Source of the DNA: Chytridium lagenaria
Taxonomy: Eukaryota; Chytridiomycota; Chytridiomycetes; Chytridiales; Chytridiaceae
Assembly (NCBI GenBank): GCA_025449115.1
Contig: JAHLKC010000337.1
Coordinates: 1-11,907 of the forward strand
DNA length: 11,907 nt
Reading direction: 5' to 3'
Shown here: positions 1-8,583 of the stretch, piece by piece
Layout: every line of letters begins with the position of its first letter
Numbering within the stretch: position 1 is the stretch's first letter
The notes under the pieces: model-generated
The model's input: the letters and a program-made list of their open reading frames with translations, nothing else
The model's database searches: none
What the model was told of the DNA's origin: nothing
Made by a program: the position numbers and the translations under genes

Positions 1-1
1 G

Positions 2-2146
2 GACACTGTTTTACGCGATACTCCATCCGGCAAGGCCACCGGGGAAGATCAAATATTTGGTGAAATGCTTTCAAGAGCCGTTAACGAAGTTCGAACCCCT
101 CTCAAGTCTCTGTTTACCCTTGTCGTCATATATAACTGCGTTCCATCCTCGTGGTTGGTTGCGAACGTGGCGTTAGTCTTTAAGAACAAAGGGAGTAATC
201 GAGATATTGCGAATTACCGACCTATCTCGCTCATCTCAGTGATCAGAAAACTATTTGAAGCTCTCTTTCGGCCAGTGGTAGATAGACGGATCCTCCCCTA
301 CCTTGACGTCGCCCAGGGAGGTTTTCGTGCCCAGAGGTCGTGTCTGGACCAAGTATTTAACTTACACGAAATTATCCAACACCACCCCGGTATCAAGACA
401 ATGTATCTCGACATCAAGGCGGCATACGACACGGTGGACCGCAGACTTCTTTGGTCCAAATTTAACCACCTACCGGCACTCCCCCGTGTACCATGGGCTG
501 GAGAGGCGTTTGATTTTGAAACTTTCACTTCGGTTGTTCCTCTTCTTCGCTGTTTGTTTGATTATAATGTGGCCTACCTTCTCGTCCTTGGATCAAAATC
601 TCCTCCTATTCCTGTACGTCGGGGCCTCCTCCAAGGCACCCGATTGGCACCCTCGTTGTTCTTATTATTTATCAATTCCCTCCCACCCCGTTTACGCTCC
701 CTCCCCAATGTACCCTCCATCACCTGCGGCGGGTGCCGTATTAACTCTCTTTTTCTAGCGGATGACACAACAATCATATCGACAACTTTGGACGGCCTAC
801 AAAGACTCGCGGCGGCGTGCTATGAATGGGGACGAGAGGTTGGGATAGAGTATGCACCGACGAAATCGGCATTGGTGGTGACGGGGAATGAGACGGTGAC
901 GATGGGGGGGATAGTGATTGAACCGGTAGCCTCAGCGGTGTTCCTAGGGATGGTTATGACGCCGGATGGGGTTGATATCGCGTCATCTATGGAGAAACGC
1001 GTAAAAAAGGCTACCTTGCTCATCAACTTTTTTCGCAGCAAAGGCATGAATGCATGGGGCTGGCGCCCTTCCCTTTCTCTTCTCCTTTATAAAATGTTTA
1101 TTAGACCTTTAGTAGAGTACGGCTTAGCACTCCGACCCCTTTCTTCTAATGAAATCCTCCCCCTTCAAAACGTTCAAAACCTAGCACTCCGCACTATCTT
1201 CTCTGTTGCCCGCTCCACAAGCATTGCCTCCCTCCACTTACTCTGTAATATTGCTCCTTTGACGTCGCGCAACCACACCCTAAACTCTTCCTTTTTCTTT
1301 CGACTCCACCAAAATAACGACTCCGGCAACCTTGCCGCGAGAATTTACCGTCACTCCCTTCAACATGTCCTCCCCTCCTCTTTAGTCCGATGCACAACAT
1401 CCTCTACCTACCGTCACCGAAACCCTTTATGGCCTTATGTTCTTCCTCACCTTCAAAACCTTGTTTTTAACCTTTTACGTCTTACAATTATTAATCCAGT
1501 TGTCGGTCACTCAGCCAATTCCTCTCCCGCCTCCCTCCTACTTTCTTCGATAACGCTCACACCCAAGCGATGCTGCACCTCCGCCAATCTGGACCTCGTA
1601 CGGCTCAAGTCTTCCCAGTGCTTGCCAGGGGTCGCCGTCATCGTCTCATTGCATCTGGATCCACCCTCCACCGACACCAATTTCGAGCCCTGGTCTGCTG
1701 GATGCTTGGCAGGGTAGCTCACCATCAACCTTGCCTCAACTGCGATGACGACACCCCTGGAAATCGTGAGCACACCGTCGCTGTACTGGAGCAAATGTTC
1801 TACTCGCCGCCGCCTTCCCACACCTATCACCATCCATCCGCCGAGCCCCTGGATCCACCATTATCGATTCGTTGTTGTCATGTATCCGCTTCCCACCCAA
1901 CGTCGATCGCCATCACATCACACGCGTTGAAATTCGCATGTGTGTGGAGGCCATTGAGCGTATCCGGTGGTGTTGCTTTGGACAACGGCCGTTTTGGGAC
2001 TCCTCGGTGAATACGCGCGAACAGAACTTCAACAGATCCTGGACGAGGCACGAGGTACGGCAGCAGCAATTTCAGCAAGAACACGACGACTTACGAGGGA
2101 GGCGCTGGAGGAACACTGGGTGCTGGCTCCTGAAGAGCCTCTCTGA
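2..2146 (+). pseudogene. ORF2 of copy A: LINE reverse transcriptase, 5' partial, frameshifted
   Basis: This is the polymerase that copies the element RNA at the target site. It reads open from base 2 in one frame to about 1528. Motifs seen: the finger motif NYRPISLISVIRKLFE; motif A MYLDIKAAYD with its catalytic Asp at 410-412; motif B GLLQGTRLAPSLF near 623-660; motif C FLADD with the Asp pair at 761-766; and motif E VFLGMVM. After a missing base near 1528 the protein continues in the next frame (ALVCWMLGRV), reaching a C-terminal knuckle C-X2-C-X9-H-X3-C at about 1737-1784. A second missing base near 1782 and a third near 2024 shift it again, and the ancestral frame ends at TGA 2144-2146. 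Each deletion was placed by comparison with copy B, which reads through the same points. The first segment is open for about 500 codons, so the damage looks recent or artefactual. Confidence 0.92.
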
Positions 2147-2150
2147 GGCT
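2136..2150 (+). other. Stem-loop spanning the ORF2 stop codon, copy A
   Basis: AGCCTC (2136-2141), loop TCT, GAGGCT (2145-2150) form a perfect 6-bp stem with a 3-nt loop. The ORF2 stop TGA (2144-2146) starts in the loop and runs into the 3' arm. A T-run follows. Copy B has the same stem with loop TTT, so the one difference falls in the loop. The function is unknown. It may be a landmark recognised in the element RNA. Confidence 0.5.
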
Positions 2151-2342
2151 TTTTTCTCTTTTTCTTTCTCTTTCCTTTCTTACCTTTCCTATTTTCTCTT
2201 TTCTTTCCTGAGTTTATGCTTATATTCTTGCTTCCTTTCTAGCTTCGTCTTACCTTTATTCTCGTTTATGTTTTACTTACGGTGTGGTTGCCCGTCGTTC
2301 TTTCTTTCTTTTCTTTATGCTTTCTTCTTCTTAATGTTTTAT

Positions 2343-2388
2343 ACGCGTCCTTATGTCGTTTTACGCGTTTTATGTTTCTTTTACGCGT
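2343..2388 (+). repeat. Three ACGCGT boxes at 20-bp spacing, copy A
   Basis: The palindrome ACGCGT occurs at 2343-2348, 2363-2368 and 2383-2388, exactly 20 bp apart, each preceded by a T-rich stretch (TTTTA or TTTTATA). It is a short degenerate tandem repeat. ACGCGT is also the consensus of the MluI cell-cycle box bound by MBF in ascomycete yeasts. A regulatory role here is only an inference. Confidence 0.6.
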
Positions 2389-2496
2389 TATCGCGCTTTT
2401 ACACCATGTCGGAGTGCTGATATATGTTCTTAACGCCTGTATTTTTGTTATCGAGAGCCCACCTTAGTCTTACATCACGTTTGACGGGTCAGGGAC

Positions 2497-2502
2497 AATA
2501 AA
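2497..2502 (+). promoter_or_regulatory. AATAAA polyadenylation signal, copy A
   Basis: A canonical AATAAA lies 11 nt before the first TTAGGG of the junction. Cleavage normally falls some 10-30 nt downstream, so a transcript of copy A could end inside the telomere-like repeat or in the first bases of copy B. The same signal is at the same distance in copy B. Confidence 0.5.
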
Positions 2503-2513
2503 CCTTGATAAAC

Positions 2514-2525
2514 TTAGGGTTAGGG
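2514..2525 (+). repeat. Telomere-type repeat (TTAGGG)x2 at the copy A/B junction
   Basis: Two perfect TTAGGG units separate the 3' end of copy A from the leader of copy B. The identical 12 bp occur at the B/C junction. This repeat is the telomere sequence of vertebrates, many fungi and other eukaryotes. Two origins are possible: leftover target from insertion into a telomere array, or an integral end of the element. The sequence alone cannot separate them, since both flanks are conserved at both junctions. Confidence 0.85.
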
Positions 2526-2554
2526 AAAATCTTTTCGCACAAAAAACAGCCAAA

Positions 2555-4559
2555 GTGCCTAAAGATCAGAAAACAAAACCATCGTCGAAGCCAACAACAC
2601 CCGCCGCTCCCATCCAGACATCTGATCCTCCGCTCACCTCCTCTCTCATCGCAGCTCAACGCCTCCAGCATCTTGAAAAGGAAAGCTGGAAGCATCTGGA
2701 CAAGGAACGGCTTACCTGCCCTATTTGTGGTCAATCTGGAGTTAAGTGGACCAATAAAGGCCCATCTGGCAGCCCATCTGCAACTGGAACCCGCCGCTTC
2801 TCCATCCGGTGTGACGGCAGTCCTTCTGGTTCCCCTGCGGCCACTCTGGAAGACTTGTTACCATCCTCTTGAAACAGCAAGATTCCGACTACCTCGATAT
2901 CGGCAATCAGATCGCCTCAGCCCATCAGCAACTCGAAGTGCTCTCCCGATCGACGCCGCAACCCTACGTCAACCCAAACCTCGACCTCCAGCACCCTCGC
3001 CAATAGTTAAAAAATCCACCATCTCCCCCCTCACCATCCATCCTTTCCCACTTTTCACCATCCCCATCCTTTTCCATTCCTCCATCGTCCACTACGACTC
3101 CCGCTTCCCATCCAACCATTTCCAGCGTCTCACCTTCTCTTCCCATCTCGACTCCCTCCTCCTCAACAGATTATTCAACCACCTCCCAGCCCAGCTCCTC
3201 TCACACAGTTCCTACTCTCTCCCTTCAAGACCGACTCTCTGAATTTTCCTACCAACGATCACGTGACTTTCTGACAAATCTTACTAACATAGACACTGAA
3301 GACACAATGTCTCTCTCTTTTTAAAAAAACAGCACCATCGTCCTCGCGCCTACGTCTGCACCACAGCAACAGCTTGACCCGACCGCCTTGCTTGAGCAGA
3401 TCTCTCGCATGAATAACCGCTTGACAGCCTCCTCGAAGAAATTAAAGGACTCCGTGAAGACAATGCCCGATTGCAGAAACGCCTCGACGCCAAAGATGCT
3501 GAAATCAACCGTCTTACCCGTCAACCTACCGCCCCTCCCGCCATGGACATACAGCAATCCACCCCTTCTAATCCCACTGCCACAGACACCGCAAAGGACA
3601 CTGAAGAAGGAGAAATTCTAGAGGCCCTCTCCAGCACAAAGATTGCAGCCTTTAAAGCTGACCTCACGCAAACGGTCGTCAAGGAATTACTCACCGTGAT
3701 GAAAGAAATCGGCTTCACCAATCCCTCGTCACCCCACGCTGGTTCTCGCCGCCAGGCTCCCAAGATATTCTCAGAGCACTTCGATGTTAACACCCCTCGA
3801 CCACCCTCTGGACCCCTCAGTTTTGCTGCGGCAGCACGTCAAATTGCTAGAGGAGCCGCTACCCCGGAGCATGCTGCCCGAATGGTTTTTCGAAGTACCT
3901 ACCCTCGGAGTACTATCCCGGCATCACCACTTGTACATGAAGGGCTTTGCGGAACCGGGTCCCCTACGCTATACTATCATCCGCAACGCTCTCCTCGCCA
4001 TTGGGATCGACTCCGGTGTTCTTGACATGTCATTCATTGGCAAGTCTGTGGTCCACCTACTTTGTGATTCCTCTAAAGCCGCCTCTATTCAAAGCAAGCT
4101 TACCAGCAAAGGGGTATTTTTGCCTGAGTTTAACCCCCTGGAAGTCCCGGAGCTGGTGGTCTCAAGCAGTAAAAGCAAAGCCGAACGTGAGGAGAAGGCC
4201 GCAAAAACTGTATTAAACGACTTGGAGGACTGTATGCTCGAGGGGGACAACAGATAAAGATGGCATGCCTGGAAGGGTTCGATGAAGATATGGCCGCTGA
4301 AATCCGTGCACAAGCGAAGATATTTGTGGAAGAACGCGCTCAGAGGGATGCCGCCAGGGTCTTTGGCTTACCGACTCCCCATAATGATGTCGATCGACCT
4401 GTGGCCGTTCCCCGCAGCATCCTGAAAAAAAAGAGTAGCTCTGGATATCCCACCGACCGCCGTAAACGCCTCCAACCGCTTCCATTCCTTAGAAAATGAC
4501 GATGATGACCTAATGGAGACTGAGCCGATTCTGCTCATAACAATACCATTAATGTCTGA
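2555..4559 (+). pseudogene. ORF1 of copy B, multiply frameshifted
   Basis: This is the degraded ORF1, the nucleic-acid-binding partner of the LINE RNP. The first frame starts at GTG 2555 (no ATG) and encodes LTCPICG with Cys at codons 55 and 58. The matching PCG cysteine is only recovered after a frameshift near 2830. Further frame changes near 2955, 3320, 3424, 3920, 4220 and 4475 lead through a Pro-rich linker, a coiled coil (REDNARLQKRLDAKDAEI spans two frames near 3450-3500), the block PLSFAAAARQIARG (near 3820) and the conserved domain IRNALLAIGIDSG...FIGKSVVHLLCDSSKA (about 3990-4085). The end is placed at the TGA 4557-4559 that overlaps the ORF2 start, by analogy with copy C. The 3000-3420 stretch is the least alignable. 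Confidence 0.82.
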
Positions 4560-7500
4560 GGACGATGAACAACATATTTTGCGGCTGGGATTCTGGAACG
4601 CACAAGGATTGAGTGGAAAAGCAGATTTGATTACTGATACTTGTCTCTCCCTAGATATCGACCTCCATGGCCATCGTCGAGACATGGCTTTCACCCACCG
4701 ACGGCGTCCCACTTAAACGCGTCGTTGTTAACGGCACGGCTCCAGCTAGACCTCGACACGTGATGGGACTGCCACTGGACGGAAAGGACAATGGGGAGTG
4801 CTTTTAGCTGCACCCGGGGAACGTGATGTACGTACCGAAGTGTTGGGAGTTGATCCTGGTGGGAAGTGGATGGCGGTGAAGATTGGAATCTTGATCATTA
4901 TCATTGGGTACTTACCACCAATGAGTGGCAATTTGGAGAATGCGGGGACTATGTTGGAGAGTTTTGACGCTTTTCGAGAAGGGATACAGGCACAACACCC
5001 GGCCTCACCGATTGTTGCGATTGGGGACTTTAACGCCAGAATGGGTTTACTTACGGGGGATAACGGAATAACGGGGGATGCTGTGCGGAGGAACTGGATG
5101 AATACATGGATGGAAGATGATGAGTGGACGCGGTTGGAGCCTTCACGGGGGAAATGGACAACGCATGCGAAAACTGGGAACGGCATCACGGATTTTGTGT
5201 TTTTAAACACATCGGCACTACACCTTGCACCCGACCTAATAGTGCATGAGGACATCACGTTGGGAGTGATCATTCCCTTCTCACACTTGAGATCCCTCTC
5301 CCGACGGCTTTTTGGAAACCGACTTTTTCTCGACTTAATATTCATAAGCTCACGGGAGAGGGCCTGGCTTCTTCACAGGAACTACGAGAGGACAGAGAGC
5401 CTCTTATGGCACGGCTGCGAGGGCTTGAAGATACTGCTGTAACTAGGAGGAATGCTGGAACGATGGTTACTTGGGATATCCGTCAACGACTTCTTGACGA
5501 GGCATCAACCGCGGTTACGTCTTGGATCATTACGACAGCTGAGAGATCTATAGGCCGATTTAAGTTTAAAGGGGGTTCTCCTCACAACGGCTTTGACACC
5601 CTCATCTTACCGCCCTACGAGACCTTGCCCGTGATGCTCATCAGAACTTTCTCACGTCACCTCCTCTCTTGAAGCCCCTACGCTTGGAGGTACCGGACGG
5701 AGGCCAATCGTCTTTACCGAGCTGCAGTTCGCCTTCACAAAACCCGGGTCTTTCGTAATGGGTCTGATGCACTCCTGTCACAACCACATACCGCCGCCAA
5801 AGTCATTTCCTGCCAACTCGCCCGTCACCAACGATCCACTGTGCACTCGACCCTCATCGCTTGGATACATATGCGGCTCATTTTCATTCGACGTTTGGAG
5901 CACTTCCTACTGGTACCGCTGCACCTGATCTAGACTTCCTGGCCGCCTCAAACCCTCAAGTACCTCGAAAGTCCTTGCCGACCCCCCTGGCTTACCGACG
6001 ACGTCATGGAAACAGTGTTGCGGGCAACTCCTTCTGGGAAAGCCACTGGCGAAGATCAGATCTTTGGGGAATGCTTTCAAGAGCAATACCTGAAGTGAAA
6101 GACCCTCTCCAGTCCCTTTTCCGACTTGTTGTCATATACAACTGCGTTCCATCATCGTGGCTGGTGGCAAACGTGGCATTAGTGTTCAAGAATAAGGGCA
6201 ATAATAGAGATGTCGCCAATTACCGTCCCATATCGCTCATCTCTGTTGTGCGCAAGCTTTTTGAAGCAGTCCTAAGACCAGTGCTGGATAAACGGATTCT
6301 CCCTTACCTCGACGTAACCCAAGGGGGGTTTCGGGCCCAACGTTCATTGCCTGGATCAAGTATTCAATCTGCATGAAATTATCCAACACAACCCCGGTAT
6401 TAAGACGATGTACTTGGATATTAAGGCCGCATACGACACGTGGACCGTCGGCTTTTATGGTCCTTATTTGCAACGCTTCCTGCTCACCCACGTGTGCCGT
6501 GGGCAGGGGAAGCCTTTGACCTGGAAACTCACTCTTCCCTCGTCCTCTCCTCCGTTGTCTCTTTGATTATAATGTTGCTTTTCTTCTTGTGCTTGGCTCC
6601 AAATCCCCTCCTATCCCTGTCCGTCGTGGCCTCCTTCAGGGGACACGGCTTGCTCCCTCATTGTTTCTTTGGTTTATCAATTCTCTGCCCTCCCGTTTAC
6701 GTTCCCTCCGTGATGTACCTTCCATTACTTGTGGCGGTTGCCGTATTAACTCTCTATTTTTAGCCGATGATACGACCATTCTTTCCACCACGACTGACGG
6801 ACTCCAACGGTTGGCAGAGGAATGCTTTATGTGGGGACGAGAGGTTGGGATTGAGTATGCGCCGACGAAATCTGCGCTGGTGGTTACTGGGAATGATAGG
6901 GTGACTATGGGGGTTGTTATTGAACCAGTGGAGTCGGCGGTGTTCTTGGGAATGGTTATGACACCGGACGGAGTCGATGTTTCGGCCTCAATGAAGAAAC
7001 GCGTGAAAAAGGCTACCTTACTCATCAACTACTTCCGCAGCAAAGGAATGAACGCCTGGGGATGGCGACCTTCTCTTTCTCTCTTTCTTTTTAAAGTGTT
7101 TATTAGACCGTTGGTTGAATATGGCTTAGCACTCCGACCACTCTCTCCAACTGAGATCCTACCCCTACAAAATATTCAAAACCTCGCCCTCCGCTCTATA
7201 TTTTCTGTTGCTCGATCTACTAGTATTGCTTCACTCCACCTTCTTTGTAATTTGGTTCCCATGACGTCCCGCAACCACACTCTGAATTCTTCCTTCTTCT
7301 TTCGTCTCCACCAAAATAATGACGCTGGTAACTTGGCCGCACGCATTTATCGCCACTCCCTTCAACATGTTGTACCCTCTTCACTCGTTCGATGTACTTC
7401 TTCACCTACCTATCGTTACCGCAATCCCTTATGGCCGGCTGTTCTCCCTTTTTTGCAAAACCTTGTTTTTAACCTTCTACGAATTACTATTTCTACACCA

Positions 7501-8150
7501 GAAGTCGGTCGCGCTGCCAGTTCCTCCCCACGACTCCCTCCTACCTTCTTTGACAGCGCCCACACAAGAGCACTCCTACACCTCCGCATCTCTGGACCCC
7601 GCACATCCCAAGTCTTTCCTGTGCTTGCCAGAGGCCGCCGCCATCGTCTGCTTGCATCTGGCTCCACCCTCCATCGACATCAACTTAGAGCCTTGGTATG
7701 CTGGATGTTAGGCAGGGTATCATACCACCAACCCTGCCTTAACTGCGACGATAACACACCGGTAACCGCGAGCACACGGTCGAATGCACGGGAGCCAATG
7801 TTCTTCTCGCGGCCGCCTTCCCTCAACTTGATCCATCAATTCGCCGCGCTCCAGGCTCCACCATTATTGACTCGCTTTTGTCAAGTATTCGTTTCCCACC
7901 CAATGTAGATCGCCACCATCACACTCGCGTCGAGATTCGCATGTGCGTGGAAGCCATTGAACGTATACGATGGTGCTGCTTTGGACAACGGCCGTTTTGG
8001 GACTCGTCGGTTAACACAAGGGAACAAGAACTTCAACATATCCTTGACGAGGCAAGAGGTACGGTAGCAGCAATTTCGGCAAGAACACGACGACTTACGA
8101 GGGAGGCGCTGGAGGAACACTGGGTGCTGGCTCCTGAAGAGCCTCTTTGA
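4552..8150 (+). pseudogene. ORF2 of copy B: endonuclease-reverse transcriptase, frameshifted
   Basis: This is the full-length ORF2 region, about 1,200 codons. The start ATG 4552 is chosen because copy C has the same ATGTCTGA context. Endonuclease (AP/exonuclease III-like fold): FWNAQG with Asn 4597-4599; catalytic Glu at 4679-4681 after a one-base insertion near 4663; GYLPP; GDFNARMG (Asp 5026, Asn 5032); GITDFVFLN; and SDH at 5265-5273 after a base is lost from a G-run. A linker to about 6000 has frame changes near 5603, 5685, 5850 and 5990. The RT has frame changes near 6067, 6345, 6437 and 6560. Its motif C FLADD has the Asp pair at 6766-6771, and a long open segment runs from about 6570 to 7760. 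The zinc knuckle (CLNC at about 7734-7745) is split by a lost base near 7765. The last frame closes at TGA 8148-8150. Frameshift positions are approximate and were placed by alignment to the sister copies. Confidence 0.9.
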
Positions 8151-8154
8151 GGCT
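8140..8154 (+). other. Stem-loop spanning the ORF2 stop codon, copy B
   Basis: AGCCTC (8140-8145), loop TTT, GAGGCT (8149-8154), with ORF2 TGA at 8148-8150. The 6-bp stem is identical to that in copy A and the only change lies in the loop. The about 60 bp of coding sequence before it are also nearly identical between the copies. That is more conservation than elsewhere in ORF2 and suggests a nucleic-acid-level constraint. Confidence 0.5.
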
Positions 8155-8377
8155 TTATTTTTCTTGTTTCTTTCTCTTTCCTTTCTTATTCTTTCTTGTT
8201 TCTCTTTTCTTTCCTGAGTTTAATAAGTCCTTTCTTTCTACTGTGCTCATATCCTTTCTTCCTTTCTCGTTTCGCCTTACTCTTATTCTTTCATTCTCGT
8301 CTTATGTTTTACTCACGGTGTGGTTGCCGCGTCGGTTCTTCCTCTCTCTTTATGCTTTCTTCTTTTTAATGTTTTGT

Positions 8378-8410
8378 ACGCGTCTTTGTGCCGTTTTACG
8401 CGTCTTATGC

Positions 8411-8441
<31 letters not shown>

Positions 8442-8446
8442 CGCGC
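8378..8446 (+). repeat. ACGCGT boxes, copy B
   Basis: ACGCGT lies at 8378-8383 and 8398-8403 (20 bp apart), and a third degenerate box ACGCGC at 8441-8446. Removing the 23 extra T residues relative to copy A puts the third box exactly 20 bp after the second. The spacing was therefore the same in both copies before the T-run grew. Confidence 0.55.
8414..8440 (+). repeat. 27-nt poly(T) run in the 3' UTR
   Basis: There are 27 consecutive T residues where copy A has 4. It sits inside the ACGCG repeat block, about 130 bp before the unit end, so it is not an antisense poly(A) tail at a junction. Slippage expansion of a short T-run is the simplest reading. Length in the assembly may be unreliable. 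Confidence 0.9.
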
Positions 8447-8554
8447 TATCGCGCTTTTACACCATGTCGGAGTGCCGATTTATGTTTTTAACGCCTGTAT
8501 TTTTGTTATCGAGAGCCCACCTTAGTCTTACAACACGTTTGACGGGTCAGGGAC

Positions 8555-8560
8555 AATAAA
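8555..8560 (+). promoter_or_regulatory. AATAAA polyadenylation signal, copy B
   Basis: AATAAA ends 11 nt before the TTAGGG pair, the same spacing as in copy A, inside the nearly invariant 3' terminal block. A transcript using it would probably end within the junction repeat or the start of copy C. Confidence 0.5.
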
Positions 8561-8571
8561 CCTTGATAAAC

Positions 8572-8583
8572 TTAGGGTTAGGG
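8572..8583 (+). repeat. Telomere-type repeat (TTAGGG)x2 at the copy B/C junction
   Basis: The same 12 bp as at 2514-2525, with the same 31 bp upstream and a similar A-rich leader downstream. In the ORF1 frame of copy C, the TAG inside the second repeat (8579-8581) is the last in-frame stop before ORF1. The G-rich strand is the sense strand of the element, which fixes the polarity of any telomeric insertion. Confidence 0.85.

Larger units (their letters stand above)
1..2513 (+). mobile_element. LINE copy A, 3' part (5' end outside window)
   Basis: This is the 3' portion of a non-LTR retrotransposon. The window opens inside ORF2 just before the reverse transcriptase, at a TPSGKATGEDQI motif typical of the region upstream of the LINE finger domain. 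It runs through the RT, the C-terminal CCHC knuckle, the ORF2 stop at 2144-2146 and a T/C-rich 3' UTR to the telomere-like junction. It aligns collinearly with copy B from about 6008 to 8571. There is no RNase H domain and no long poly(A) tail. The 3' boundary at 2513 is a convention, because the same bases flank the second junction and the true end could lie a few bases either side. Confidence 0.93.
2147..2513 (+). other. 3' UTR of copy A, pyrimidine-rich
   Basis: This gene-free stretch follows ORF2. About 2150-2340 is dominated by T and C runs (CTTTC-type tracts). About 2337-2400 holds degenerate TTTTACGCG repeats. The last 125 nt (2389-2513) differ from the copy B equivalent (8447-8571) at only 4 positions without gaps, and contain AATAAA. 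Open frames here are short and compositionally biased, so I call no gene. The conserved end is the likely site at which the element's reverse transcriptase recognises its RNA, by analogy with other stringent LINEs. Confidence 0.75.
2526..8571 (+). mobile_element. LINE copy B, full length
   Basis: This is a complete unit bounded by the two TTAGGGTTAGGG junctions. It has a 29-nt leader, ORF1, an overlapping ORF2 and a 3' UTR. ORF2 has an AP-type endonuclease, an RT and a C-terminal CCHC knuckle with no RNase H, which places it among the APE-bearing LINEs (the broad L1/Tx1/R1-like architecture). I do not assign a named clade. It is the most damaged copy, with about seven frameshifts in ORF1 and about eleven in ORF2 when read against copies A and C. 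It is not flanked by an obvious target-site duplication other than the telomeric repeats. Confidence 0.93.
8151..8571 (+). other. 3' UTR of copy B, pyrimidine-rich
   Basis: This gene-free region parallels 2147-2513 of copy A. T/C tracts run to about 8370, followed by ACGCG-containing repeats interrupted by a 27-T run, then a conserved 125-nt end (8447-8571) with AATAAA. It is longer than the copy A version partly because of the T-run. No credible ORF: the open frames are low-complexity Phe/Leu/Ser stretches. If the downstream unit is transcribed from within the array, this is where a promoter would have to lie, because copy C has only a 31-nt leader. Confidence 0.75.

Noticed and set aside
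1100..2146. An RNase H domain after the RT.
   Set aside because: No DEDD-type RNase H motifs were seen. The region fits the usual C-terminal LINE domain ending in a CCHC knuckle.
2136..2165. Hairpin plus T-run resembling a bacterial intrinsic terminator.
   Set aside because: Everything else indicates a eukaryotic LINE. The T-rich tract continues for about 200 bp as a pyrimidine-rich 3' UTR, so I list it only as a conserved stem-loop.
2147..2513. Small hydrophobic proteins encoded in the 3' UTR frames.
   Set aside because: The frames are low-complexity Phe/Leu/Ser translations of T/C tracts and diverge between copies A and B without codon-level conservation.
2505..3242. A 245-codon open frame across the copy A/B junction, which could be read as a separate gene.
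   Set aside because: It begins at a TTG inside the junction and is out of the ORF1 frame at the zinc module. Only a short part (about codons 150-170) coincides with the ancestral ORF1 frame after frameshifts. It is a product of ORF1 decay.
4746..5345. A 199-codon antisense open frame opposite the copy B endonuclease.
   Set aside because: The + strand carries the endonuclease catalytic motifs. The antisense frame has no recognisable domain.
8414..8440. Poly(T) read as the poly(A) tail of an antisense retrocopy.
   Set aside because: The sequence on both sides is continuous with the same 3' UTR in copy A, with no insertion boundary or target duplication.
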